The position numbers and the translations under genes are program-made. From NCBI GenBank assembly GCA_030038565.1, contig JASHSS010000141.1, positions 1 to 37,934 on the forward strand: a stretch of 37,934 nt of DNA, written 5' to 3'. Source of the stretch: Bryobacteraceae bacterium. GTDB lineage: Bacteria; Acidobacteriota; Terriglobia; Bryobacterales; Bryobacteraceae. Shown one piece after another: positions 7,948 through 14,625 of the stretch. Below the pieces are notes generated by a model, which was not told the DNA's origin, made no database searches, and saw only the letters and a program-made list of their open reading frames with translations. Each line of letters begins with the position of its first letter. Within the stretch, counting starts at the first letter, position 1.

Positions 7948-9192
7948 TCAATTCTGCCTTTCGACAAGTACGGAGGCCGTTGCCACCTGGTCTGGCGACA
8001 TAGCCGCGGCGACTGCATCGCGCATGGCGGACGCATCAGGATCGCCTTGCAGAGCAGCACGGTGCAGCCAGACATACGCCAACACCAAATCCTTCTCGAC
8101 ACCTTGGCCATTCTTGTACATCAGGCCGAGATTGTATTTGGAATCCGCCGATCCCATTTCCGCAGCTTCCCGGAACCAATTTGCCGCTTCGGGATAGTTT
8201 TGTTCGGTGCCGTTGCCGAAGTAGTAAGCGGCACCAAGGTTGTGTTTTGCTTGAGCGAGCGCCGATGGGCGTTTGGCGTCTAACTGAAAATACTCGTCCT
8301 TCTGCAAAAAGGTATACACCTCTTCCAGGGGAGCAACCGCTCGTGACTCTCCCGCCCTGGCGGCGAGCATGAACCATACGAAGGCTTGAAACATGCTTTG
8401 CTCCATCCCTTTGCCCGCCATGTGCATAAAGCCCAAGTCGCATTGCGCATGACGATGTCCCAAATTCGCCGCGAGCCAGGTACACTGCGCGATATGCGTT
8501 CCGGCATCCGGCTGTTTCTTGAATTCACGTTTCCAGATACCCGCCTGATGGAGCGGTAGCGTGACGAGCTTGATCCTTCGCGTTTCGTCGCCGTGCCCTG
8601 ATGCGATCGCGAGCCGAAACGCCGGCAACGCCTCCTTATACTGTCCTGCGATGAGCAACAGACGGGCTTTCATCTCCAGGGCGCCGGGGTGAAGAGCGTT
8701 CGTCGAGGAGATCTCTTCGAGTGCATGCAGCGCTTCCGCGAAGCCGGACACGGGTCCCTTGATGAACGCCCGCCCCGGTGCCAATCCGCAGAGCAGCACG
8801 GCGCCGACACCGGCACCCCATCCCGGACTACTGAACTTGAACTGTTCGAGCAGTGACGCGACGCGCTCGTAGCAGAGGAACAGGTCGTCTTGCGATTCGT
8901 CGAGATCCAGAATCCGGATCAGGCATTCTGCGCCTTCGCTCAAAAGGCCGACTTCAAAAAGACCGGCAGCCTTCAGTCCCAGTTCGGTTGAGGTGAGCGG
9001 TCTGGCGGATGGCTGAGGGATGGGAGCGCCCGCCAACCCGCAGTACTCTTCCGCGAGGATCGCTCGAATAGGATCGACGCTCGGGTAGCGGTTCCTGAAG
9101 TCTTTGGCGAGGCAGCGTTCAATGAGCGTTTGGAGCCGGGCAGGCAGGCCGGAGCGTTCGAGATCCGGGACTACTCTCTGGTGCACCTGCAA
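7948..9192 (-). CDS. C-terminal half of kinase: kinase C-lobe end plus Sel1-like repeats, frameshifted
   Basis: This reading frame continues the Ser/Thr kinase encoded just upstream in a different frame. Its first residues ('RLQTLIERCLAKDFRNRYPSV') are the end of a protein kinase C-lobe, including the conserved Arg near the RYPS turn. A helical, TPR-like region follows (about 80-230). Then come Sel1-like repeats ('AQCDLGFMHMAGKGM', 'AKHNLGAAYYFGNGTEQN', 'SKYNLGLMYKNGQGVEKD'), which usually mediate protein-protein contacts. A TTG at 9192 is the first possible start but has no role in a normal kinase; the frame stays open back to about 9447. The ancestral protein was most likely one kinase-Sel1 polypeptide of about 640 residues, now split by a +1 shift near 9215-9230. 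Confidence 0.7.
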   Translation of the reverse strand: MQVHQRVVPDLERSGLPARLQTLIERCLAKDFRNRYPSVDPIRAILAEEYCGLAGAPIPQPSARPLTSTELGLKAAGLFEVGLLSEGAECLIRILDLDESQDDLFLCYERVASLLEQFKFSSPGWGAGVGAVLLCGLAPGRAFIKGPVSGFAEALHALEEISSTNALHPGALEMKARLLLIAGQYKEALPAFRLAIASGHGDETRRIKLVTLPLHQAGIWKREFKKQPDAGTHIAQCTWLAANLGHRHAQCDLGFMHMAGKGMEQSMFQAFVWFMLAARAGESRAVAPLEEVYTFLQKDEYFQLDAKRPSALAQAKHNLGAAYYFGNGTEQNYPEAANWFREAAEMGSADSKYNLGLMYKNGQGVEKDLVLAYVWLHRAALQGDPDASAMRDAVAAAMSPDQVATASVLVERQN

Positions 9193-9886
9193 CCACTTCC
9201 ATGGCTCGTCCGCCGGACCCAGCCAAATCGGCGAACGGGTGTCGTCCGGTCAGGATCTCGAAAAGGACAATCCCGAGGGCGTAGACATCGGCACTCTTGT
9301 CTACGCTGCCGACCAGGAATTGTTCGGGTGGCATATATGCTGGTGTGCCGCCGGGCTGGGTGTGAAGCCCCCGCGCACCGAGATCTCGGTTCGGCGCCTG
9401 CATGCTCACGAGGCCGAAGTCGGTTACCTTCAGATCCTCCTCGGCGGTCAGTAGGAAGTTTTCGGGTTTGATGTCCCGATGAGCGGCGATGCCATGTGCG
9501 TAGATATGCGCGAGTCCGTCGCAGATCTGGATCGCCAGACGCAGTCCGTCGCGGACCCGACCTCGGTTTCTCTTCGCCGCAATCCACTGGCGCAGGTTGC
9601 CGCCGGCAACGTACTCCAGGAAGAGGTGCGGCTTTTCGGCAAGATGCAGGGCAAAGTACGCTTGGACTACATGAGGATGGTGATCGAGGCGAATCCATGC
9701 GGTTGACTCTCGGATGAACGCCTCGTGGTCATGTCCGGCATCGCCCATCTCCTTGAAGGTCTTGACGGCGAACGGCCAGCGGAACTTATCGTCGAAGACC
9801 ACATACACGATGCCGCAGCCTCCTTCGAGAACATGCTGGACCTCCCAGCGCTTCTCAGTCCGCTCTCCAGACTGCCATCGGGACAT
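9119..9886 (-). CDS. Serine/threonine protein kinase domain (frameshifted near its C-lobe)
   Basis: A Hanks-type protein kinase. It has a glycine-rich loop 'EGGCGIVYVV' (21-30), catalytic Lys42 ('AVKTF'), the alpha-C Glu60, 'HRDIKPEN' (136-143) with catalytic Asp138, the metal-binding DFG at 156-158, an APE-like 'PPEQ' (186-189), and the 'DVYALGIVLFEILTGRHPF' F-helix. After Asp220 the frame departs from kinase sequence; the remaining C-lobe is found in the frame starting at about 9192. The ATG at 9886 is chosen because GGTGAG lies 9 nt upstream; a TTG at 9943 is possible. No membrane helix is seen. All catalytic residues are present, but without the rest of the C-lobe this product alone would probably be unstable. 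Confidence 0.8.
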   Translation of the reverse strand: MSRWQSGERTEKRWEVQHVLEGGCGIVYVVFDDKFRWPFAVKTFKEMGDAGHDHEAFIRESTAWIRLDHHPHVVQAYFALHLAEKPHLFLEYVAGGNLRQWIAAKRNRGRVRDGLRLAIQICDGLAHIYAHGIAAHRDIKPENFLLTAEEDLKVTDFGLVSMQAPNRDLGARGLHTQPGGTPAYMPPEQFLVGSVDKSADVYALGIVLFEILTGRHPFADLAGSGGRAMEVVAGAPESSPGSRTLRPACPAPNAH

Positions 9887-10054
9887 GCGACTTGACTCAC
9901 CAACAAATATACCAAGCCCCGTTTTTTCTGATAAACCGAACAAGAAAACCGTGGCAACGGGGGACCTCCTTCACTCCATGAGGCGCGCTTCTTAGACGAT
10001 CTCCCGAACCGTCAAGCCTTGCGGCGTGGTCCTTTCGCGTGCCACGATTGAGTA

Positions 10055-10915
10055 GTGCGGGCTCTTGTGGATAATTACGTGTCCTTGCAGGGCCGTGAGA
10101 TCGGTGAGTGCATCTATTGCGGTAAGAGCGACGTGCCACTTGGGACGGAACACGCGGTCCCGTATGGCTTGAATGGCCCATGGACCCTCCTGCGGGCGAG
10201 TTGCGATATTTGTGCCAAGATCACATCGCGCTTTGAGCATGGAGCGATGCGACAGTTGTGGCCGGATGTTCGCAACGCCCTCGCAATGCAAAGCCGTCGT
10301 CGGGACAAGCGCTCAGCGACGCTCCCGCTAGTGATACAACGCGAAGGCGTCCGGGAGACGATCCAGGTGCCACGGACGAAATTCCCAACATACCTGCCAA
10401 CACCACTTTTTCCTCCGCCAGCGGCGACATGGGCGAATCGACGAGTGCCTGGCGCATTTACGAATCTTGAAATGATACACATTTGTGGGCCCACCTTCGC
10501 CGAAGCGAGTAAAGAATACCCCGGAAACGAGTTCTTCGGTATGCACATCAACTTTTCCGCAGAAGATTTCGTGCGCATGCTTGCAAAAATTGGTTTCTGC
10601 GCAGCCGTCGCGACGGTGGGGATCGGCGCATTTACGAACACCCCCATTAGGAACGTCATCCTAGGAACCGACCAGCACGTCTGCCACTGGGTCGGAACAT
10701 GGTGGCGCGAACCGGTTAATGGTACCAATGGCGGACTGCACGAGATCAGGGTAGTACTGAGCGAGCCAGGAAAAGAGATCCACGCCATCATTAGACTGTT
10801 CGCGCAGTTCGGGGCGCCAGAATATCATGTCATTCTCGGCCCTGCAGATCCCACATACGTGGCATCAGGCGCGTGGCCGACACAATGGGCGAGAACGCAC
10901 CTAATCAATCAATGA
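10055..10915 (+). CDS. HNH/zinc-ribbon-like protein, function unknown
   Basis: A 286-residue soluble protein. Its N-terminus resembles an HNH-nuclease zinc-binding module: Cys-x2-Cys ('ECIYCGKSD'), then 'LGTEHAVPYGLNGPW' with the candidate catalytic His and Asn, then 'ASCDICAKITSRFE' with a second Cys-x2-Cys. The 'EH-x-x-P-x-G-L' pattern is seen in a group of HNH proteins of unknown role. The C-terminal 200 residues are mixed alpha/beta and not recognised. The start is uncertain: GTG at 10055, 10067 or 10079 would all keep the cysteines. It is divergent from the kinase and sits in an accessory stretch next to two toxin-antitoxin modules, so a role in defence or DNA processing is possible but unproven. 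Confidence 0.6.
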   Translation: MRALVDNYVSLQGREIGECIYCGKSDVPLGTEHAVPYGLNGPWTLLRASCDICAKITSRFEHGAMRQLWPDVRNALAMQSRRRDKRSATLPLVIQREGVRETIQVPRTKFPTYLPTPLFPPPAATWANRRVPGAFTNLEMIHICGPTFAEASKEYPGNEFFGMHINFSAEDFVRMLAKIGFCAAVATVGIGAFTNTPIRNVILGTDQHVCHWVGTWWREPVNGTNGGLHEIRVVLSEPGKEIHAIIRLFAQFGAPEYHVILGPADPTYVASGAWPTQWARTHLINQ

Positions 10916-11074
10916 CCGCTGCCGACATGGCCGACGGCGAAGAAACCTAGCCGAGGTAAGACATCCGCTAGGAGTTCGCCAATTAGTAACGACAAACGCC
11001 CCAGGGTCAGGCGAGCCACTTGGCCGTGTAGTCCCCATCTCGGTGGAATGGGGCACGGCTATTTGAATTGGCCC

Positions 11075-11293
11075 CTATTCGAAGAAGGATCGCGACAACC
11101 CGGATTGCCGGATGATGCTCGACAGCGTTCCCGCTCGGACGGGATTGTGAAGCGGAACCGGAACCGTGATAGTCGTGCTTGCTGTCCGCTTTTGCATTAA
11201 ACAGTGGCTGCCGCGCTGGCGGACCGGGAGGAAACCATGGTGTTCGAGAATCTGGCAGATCTCCCGGCCCGAAAGAACTCGAAGCCTACCCAA
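11075..11293 (-). CDS. hicA: HicA-type toxin
   Basis: A 72-residue small basic protein of the HicA/YcfA mRNA-interferase family. It carries the family phrase 'GREICQILEHHGFLPVRQRGSHCLMQK', with the catalytic His in 'RGSH', and the end 'PVRAGTLSSIIRQSGLSRSFF'. Family members fold as a double-stranded-RNA-binding domain and cleave mRNA. The TTG start overlaps the end of hicB by 8 bp, so the pair is translationally coupled with the antitoxin first. The residues needed for activity appear intact. Confidence 0.85.
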   Translation of the reverse strand: MGRLRVLSGREICQILEHHGFLPVRQRGSHCLMQKRTASTTITVPVPLHNPVRAGTLSSIIRQSGLSRSFFE

Positions 11294-11513
11294 CCGGGAC
11301 CTCGACCTGCGTCACAAGCACATCGCCGTGGTACCGCCTCCTCACCTCGGACGGGTCTGCCGCTTCGTAAAATAGCGTCAGCGCTTCGACGAGGTTCGCG
11401 CGGGCCTCTTCGATGGATGCGCCCTGGCTCGCGATGTCGAGTTCGGGGCACAGCGAGACGAAGCCGTCGTCTTCTCGCTCGATGATGGCGGTCAGGCGCT
11501 GCGTTCTTCCCAT
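11286..11513 (-). CDS. hicB: HicB-type antitoxin
   Basis: A 75-residue HicB antitoxin with the partial RNase-H-like fold: 'LTAIIEREDDGFVSLCPELDIASQGASIEEARANLVEALTLFYE'. There is no obvious added DNA-binding domain at the C-terminus, as in short HicB forms. It precedes and overlaps hicA. The ATG at 11513 lacks a Shine-Dalgarno, and TAGACT ends 6 nt upstream (11525-11520), so the transcript may be leaderless. The module is divergent from a second toxin-antitoxin pair. Confidence 0.85.
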   Translation of the reverse strand: MGRTQRLTAIIEREDDGFVSLCPELDIASQGASIEEARANLVEALTLFYEAADPSEVRRRYHGDVLVTQVEVPVG

Positions 11514-11519
11514 GATTTG

Positions 11520-11525
11520 AGTCTA
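11520..11525 (-). promoter_or_regulatory. -10-like hexamer 6 nt before hicB
   Basis: TAGACT on the minus strand ends 6 nt before the hicB ATG. No convincing -35 is visible. It belongs to the set of near-start -10 boxes in this window. Confidence 0.25.
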
Positions 11526-11718
11526 CACCACCGCTCCATTTGGCCGTATCATCGCCAATCAGGACCTTGGCCCGGCCGGCGTTCCGAATCCGGTGTTCCA
11601 TACATGTGGCTGGCTATCGCCGGACCTCGCGCATCGACTTGCTTCTGCCGGGTCGATCCGCTGGCGCCAGTGAAACCGGCGCCGCCCGAGCCCGGAGACT
11701 GCGGCCCACCGGCTGCGG

Positions 11719-11724
11719 TATGGT
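11719..11724 (+). promoter_or_regulatory. -10-like hexamer 7 nt before the RHH antitoxin
   Basis: TATGGT ends 7 nt before the ATG at 11732, with no Shine-Dalgarno in between. This fits the leaderless pattern seen elsewhere in the window. Confidence 0.25.
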
Positions 11725-11731
11725 GAGTGGT

Positions 11732-11998
11732 ATGGCGACCACCAAGATCACCATCACTCTGCCGGACCGTCAGATCGAGGAAATCCGCAGGCGGGTGCCA
11801 AACCGCGAGTCCGCAAGCGTCTCCGGTTTCATTCAGCAGGCGGTTCGAAAGTCTCTCGAGACTGCGGCCGAGTTCCGCGCGATGGTGGACGAAGCCCTGA
11901 ATGCAACCGGCGCGCCGGGTACGCCGAAAGAGCGTGCGTGGGCAAGAAGAATGCTCGCGCCGCGAAAGCGCCGGGCCAAGCCACGGGAGGTGGCGTGA
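11732..11998 (+). CDS. Ribbon-helix-helix antitoxin
   Basis: An 88-residue small basic protein with an N-terminal ribbon-helix-helix DNA-binding motif: strand 'TTKITITLPD', helix 'RQIEEIRRRV', then 'ASVSGFIQQAVRKSLE'. The C-terminal part (about 50-88) is charged and would wrap the toxin. Its final codons overlap the PIN gene start (GTGA), the usual antitoxin-toxin coupling. ATG 11732 is chosen because the homology begins there; ATG 11720 is an alternative. The antitoxin looks complete, whereas its toxin partner does not. Confidence 0.75.
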   Translation: MATTKITITLPDRQIEEIRRRVPNRESASVSGFIQQAVRKSLETAAEFRAMVDEALNATGAPGTPKERAWARRMLAPRKRRAKPREVA

Positions 11999-12342
11999 GC
12001 GGGATCGAACGAAACGATCGCCGGGTCCTCTTAATTCTCGCTGCCGCCATAGAGGAACGCGCCCAAATCATCGTTCCGGCTACAGCTCTGGCACAGGTCA
12101 TTCGGAATCCGGCCAGGCAGGTGCGCCTGTGGCGAATGGTCCAGCATGATGGGACCGAGGTGGTCCCGCTTGATGGATTGCATGCTCAGGCCGCCGGGGC
12201 GTTGCTTGCGAGTACGGCAACGTCGAATATCAGCAATGCTCACGTGGTGATCTGCGCGGAGAGGTCGGGGCTTGCGGTCATCACGAGCGACCCCGTCGAT
12301 CTGAGACGGCTTGACCCGAAGCTCCGCGTGATCGCGGTCTAG
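11995..12342 (+). CDS. PIN-domain toxin remnant lacking N-terminal active-site segment
   Basis: A 115-residue VapC-like PIN protein related to the family whose members normally begin with a strand ending in a catalytic Asp ('LDAGALIA') followed by 'ERNDRR'. Here the GTG start reads 'VSGIERNDRRVLL', so the strand with the first catalytic Asp is absent. A second usual acidic residue, in the 'VDAHVV' phrase, is replaced by Asn ('ISNAHVV'). The later 'VITSDPVDLRRLDP' segment is intact. GTG overlaps the antitoxin stop (GTGA), so an in-frame internal deletion that kept the coupling explains the shape best. Without these acids the ribonuclease is probably dead, though it could still bind the antitoxin. 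Its TAG stop coincides with the start of a dispersed repeat. Confidence 0.65.
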   Translation: MSGIERNDRRVLLILAAAIEERAQIIVPATALAQVIRNPARQVRLWRMVQHDGTEVVPLDGLHAQAAGALLASTATSNISNAHVVICAERSGLAVITSDPVDLRRLDPKLRVIAV

Positions 12343-12458
12343 GTCTTCGACCGCGTGATTCAGTTATTCCGCTTGGTGGGGCACGGCCTTCAGCCCGCCC
12401 TGGACAGGCTGAAGGCCTGTCCCACCAATGCCTCACGCATCATGGTGTGACAGGCGCG
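12339..12458 (+). repeat. Dispersed 120-bp palindromic repeat, copy 1
   Basis: It matches, in inverted orientation, a 119-bp copy at 22451-22569, with only a handful of differences. The core is a large imperfect hairpin: GGTGGGGCACGGCCTTCAGC... pairs with ...GCTGAAGGCCTGTCCCACC. The unit begins CTAGGTCTTCGACC at the stop codon of the PIN gene and ends near TGACAGGCGCG. It lies between convergent genes (PIN and nth) and could act as a terminator or mRNA stabiliser. It looks like a non-autonomous, REP/MITE-like genome repeat. Confidence 0.85.
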
Positions 12459-12525
12459 TCTGCAGGGAAGCGAATCATGCGGTCGGGGACCTAGCGGCGC
12501 GATTCGCCCGGAGACAGTCCGCCCG

Positions 12526-13185
12526 CTACGCGGTCTTATCCTTGGCGTAGCACAGGCTGTTCAACTCACACTCCGCGCATTTGGGATTGCGGGCCACGCA
12601 CAGCGCCCGGCCGTGCAGAATGATCTGGTGGGCGAAGAGGATCCACTTCTCCCGCGGAATGATCTTCATCAGATCCTGCTCGATTTTGGCGGGGTCCGAG
12701 TGGCGGGTCAGGTCCAGCCGCCGGGCGATGCGCTGCACATGGGTATCCACCACCACGCCCGAGGCGATCCCGTAGGCGGTGCCCAGCACGACGTTGGCGG
12801 TCTTGCGCGCCGCGCCGGGAATGGTGAGCATCTCCTCCATGGTGCGCGGGATTTGCCCGCCGAATTCGCCAACCACCTTCTTCGCCGCGCCGACGATGGA
12901 TTTGGCTTTGTTGTTGAAGAAGCCGGTGGAGCGGATATCCTGCGCCAGCACCTCCGGGCGCACGGCGGCGAAATCCTGCGGCGTGGGGTACTTGGCGAAC
13001 AGGCCGGGGGTGACTTCGTTGACCCGCTTGTCGGTGCACTGCGCGGAGAGAATGGTGGCCACCAGCAATTCCCAGGGGCTGGAATGGTGCAGGGCGCAGG
13101 TGGCGTTGGGGAACATGTGGTCCAGGCGGACCAGGATTTCGGCCACTCGCGCCTTGCGCTCGGCTGCGGTTTTGGGCCGTTTCAC
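12526..13185 (-). CDS. nth: Endonuclease III (DNA glycosylase/AP lyase)
   Basis: This base-excision repair enzyme removes oxidised pyrimidines and cuts at abasic sites. With the GTG at 13185 the protein is 219 residues, close to the usual 210-220. The helix-hairpin-helix 'LTIPGAARKTANVVLG' carries catalytic Lys128, and 'GVVVDTHVQRIARRL' carries catalytic Asp147. The 4Fe-4S cluster cysteines are 196, 203, 206 and 212 (C-x6-C-x2-C-x5-C). The usual 'PGVG' is 'PGAA' here, a mild change. The frame is open to a GTG at 13275, which would add a basic 30-residue tail but overlap the divergent TPR gene by 72 bp; I prefer the shorter form. Confidence 0.93.
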   Translation of the reverse strand: MKRPKTAAERKARVAEILVRLDHMFPNATCALHHSSPWELLVATILSAQCTDKRVNEVTPGLFAKYPTPQDFAAVRPEVLAQDIRSTGFFNNKAKSIVGAAKKVVGEFGGQIPRTMEEMLTIPGAARKTANVVLGTAYGIASGVVVDTHVQRIARRLDLTRHSDPAKIEQDLMKIIPREKWILFAHQIILHGRALCVARNPKCAECELNSLCYAKDKTA

Positions 13186-13203
13186 GTAAGCTCGTAAGAG
13201 ATC

Positions 13204-14625
13204 ATGCGGGCGCGACTGGTTCTTGCGGCCGCGGCGTTGGCTGCCTTTGGCGCTTCGCTCGGTTCGGGTTTTCACTTTGACGATTATGCCATCTTCGGCG
13301 ACCGTTTCCTCACGTCACCAAGCGGCTGGCTGGCGGTATGGAGTTGGCGGCAGACCCGCCCGCTCACGTATCTCACCTTCTGGCTGAATTACCAGTTGGG
13401 CGGCGCCAACCCTGTCGGATACCATGCGCTGAACCTGGTGCTGCACGTGGGCGCGGTGCTGATGGCCTACGAATGCCTGCGGCGGCTGACGGGCGAGCGG
13501 GCCGCGCTGGTGGGGGCGGCGCTCTTCGCCGTTCACCCTTTCCAGGCCGAAGCGGTGGATTACGTCTGGGGACGCGCCATCGTGCTGGCCACGCTGCTGT
13601 GCCTGGTATCGCTCGGGCGCTGGCTCGGAGGCCATCGCTGGGAGGCGGTGGCGTGGTTTCTGGGGGCGCTCCTGGCGAAGGAGGAAGTCGCGGCGTTTCC
13701 CGTGGCGCTGCTGCTTCTCGACCGCAAGCGCCCGGGTCCCATCGCCGCCATGCTCGGACTGGCTCTGGCGGCCGGCCTGCGGGTAGGCTACGCGACCGCC
13801 GTCACTCCCGGCGCGCCGGCGGGTTTCCAGGCGGGAATTTCGCCGGCGCATTATCTGCTGGCCCAGGGGCCGGTGATCCTGCGCTATCTGCGGCTCGCAG
13901 TGGCGCCCTACGGGTTCACGGTGGATGCCGATGCGCGCGTGCCGGCGCTGGCGTGGGGCCTGGCGGCCTGGGCGCTGCTGCTCGCCCTGGCGGCGGCGGC
14001 CTGGCGTTTCCGCGGCCGGGATGGCTGGGGAGTGTGGGCCCTCGCTGGATTGCTCCTGCTGCTGCCCAGCTCTTCGATCTTTCCCGCAGCCGACCTTTCC
14101 GCCGATCGCCGCATGTACCTGCCGCTGGTTGCTTTCGCCGCCGCCGCGGGGCTGCTGCTGGCGCGGGTGAAGTGGCCCGCCGGCGCGGCGGTGGCCTTGG
14201 TAATGGCTGCGGTCGCGGTCACCCGCACCCAGGTGTGGATGACGGACCGCTCGCTGTGGTCGGAAGCCGTGCGCCGTGCGCCCGAAAAGCTGCGGCCCCG
14301 GATCCAGCTTGCGCGCGCCCTTCCGCCATCCGAGGCGCTGGACATACTGGGCGAGGCGCGCCGACTGGCGCCCGACGACCCGCGGGTGGCCACCGAGACC
14401 GGCCGCGTCCTGCTGGCCGAAGGAAAGCCCGCCCAGGCGCTGGCGGAGTTCGGCCGCGCGCTGGCGCTCGATCCCGAAGACGCGCGCAATTACAACAACC
14501 GCGGTGTGGCCCTGGCGGCGATGGGCCAGACCGCCGCCGCCCGCGCCGATTTCGCGCGCGCCGTGGCGCTCGATCCATCGCTCGACGATGCGCGCGAAAA
14601 TTTGAAGCGCACGGAGGCGCGGTAA
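13204..14625 (+). CDS. Polytopic membrane protein with C-terminal TPR (TMTC-like)
   Basis: A 473-residue protein with an N-terminal membrane helix followed by 'FHFDDYAIFGD', a phrase typical of bacterial relatives of TMTC proteins and dolichol-phosphate-mannose-type glycosyltransferases. Next come roughly eight to ten hydrophobic helices (to about 345), including 'VHPFQAEAVDYVWGRA', in which a conserved HP-x-x-x-E motif is likely functional, and 'LSADRRMYLPLVAFA'. The last ~110 residues form two or three TPR motifs ('AQALAEFGRALALDPEDARNYNNRG'). It is probably an integral membrane glycosyltransferase-like or protein-binding factor. The exact reaction is unknown. Confidence 0.8.
   Translation: MRARLVLAAAALAAFGASLGSGFHFDDYAIFGDRFLTSPSGWLAVWSWRQTRPLTYLTFWLNYQLGGANPVGYHALNLVLHVGAVLMAYECLRRLTGERAALVGAALFAVHPFQAEAVDYVWGRAIVLATLLCLVSLGRWLGGHRWEAVAWFLGALLAKEEVAAFPVALLLLDRKRPGPIAAMLGLALAAGLRVGYATAVTPGAPAGFQAGISPAHYLLAQGPVILRYLRLAVAPYGFTVDADARVPALAWGLAAWALLLALAAAAWRFRGRDGWGVWALAGLLLLLPSSSIFPAADLSADRRMYLPLVAFAAAAGLLLARVKWPAGAAVALVMAAVAVTRTQVWMTDRSLWSEAVRRAPEKLRPRIQLARALPPSEALDILGEARRLAPDDPRVATETGRVLLAEGKPAQALAEFGRALALDPEDARNYNNRGVALAAMGQTAAARADFARAVALDPSLDDARENLKRTEAR

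Noticed and set aside
7227-8111. Several overlapping frames around the gap between the DUF1772 and Sel1 genes
   Set aside because: They overlap confirmed genes in other frames, are rich in Arg/Pro/Ser, and have no start signal or family match.
9667-9957. 96-codon frame at the 5' end of the kinase with an AGGAGGT upstream
   Set aside because: It reads the kinase glycine loop out of frame. The Shine-Dalgarno-like box is probably incidental, though it leaves the kinase start slightly uncertain.
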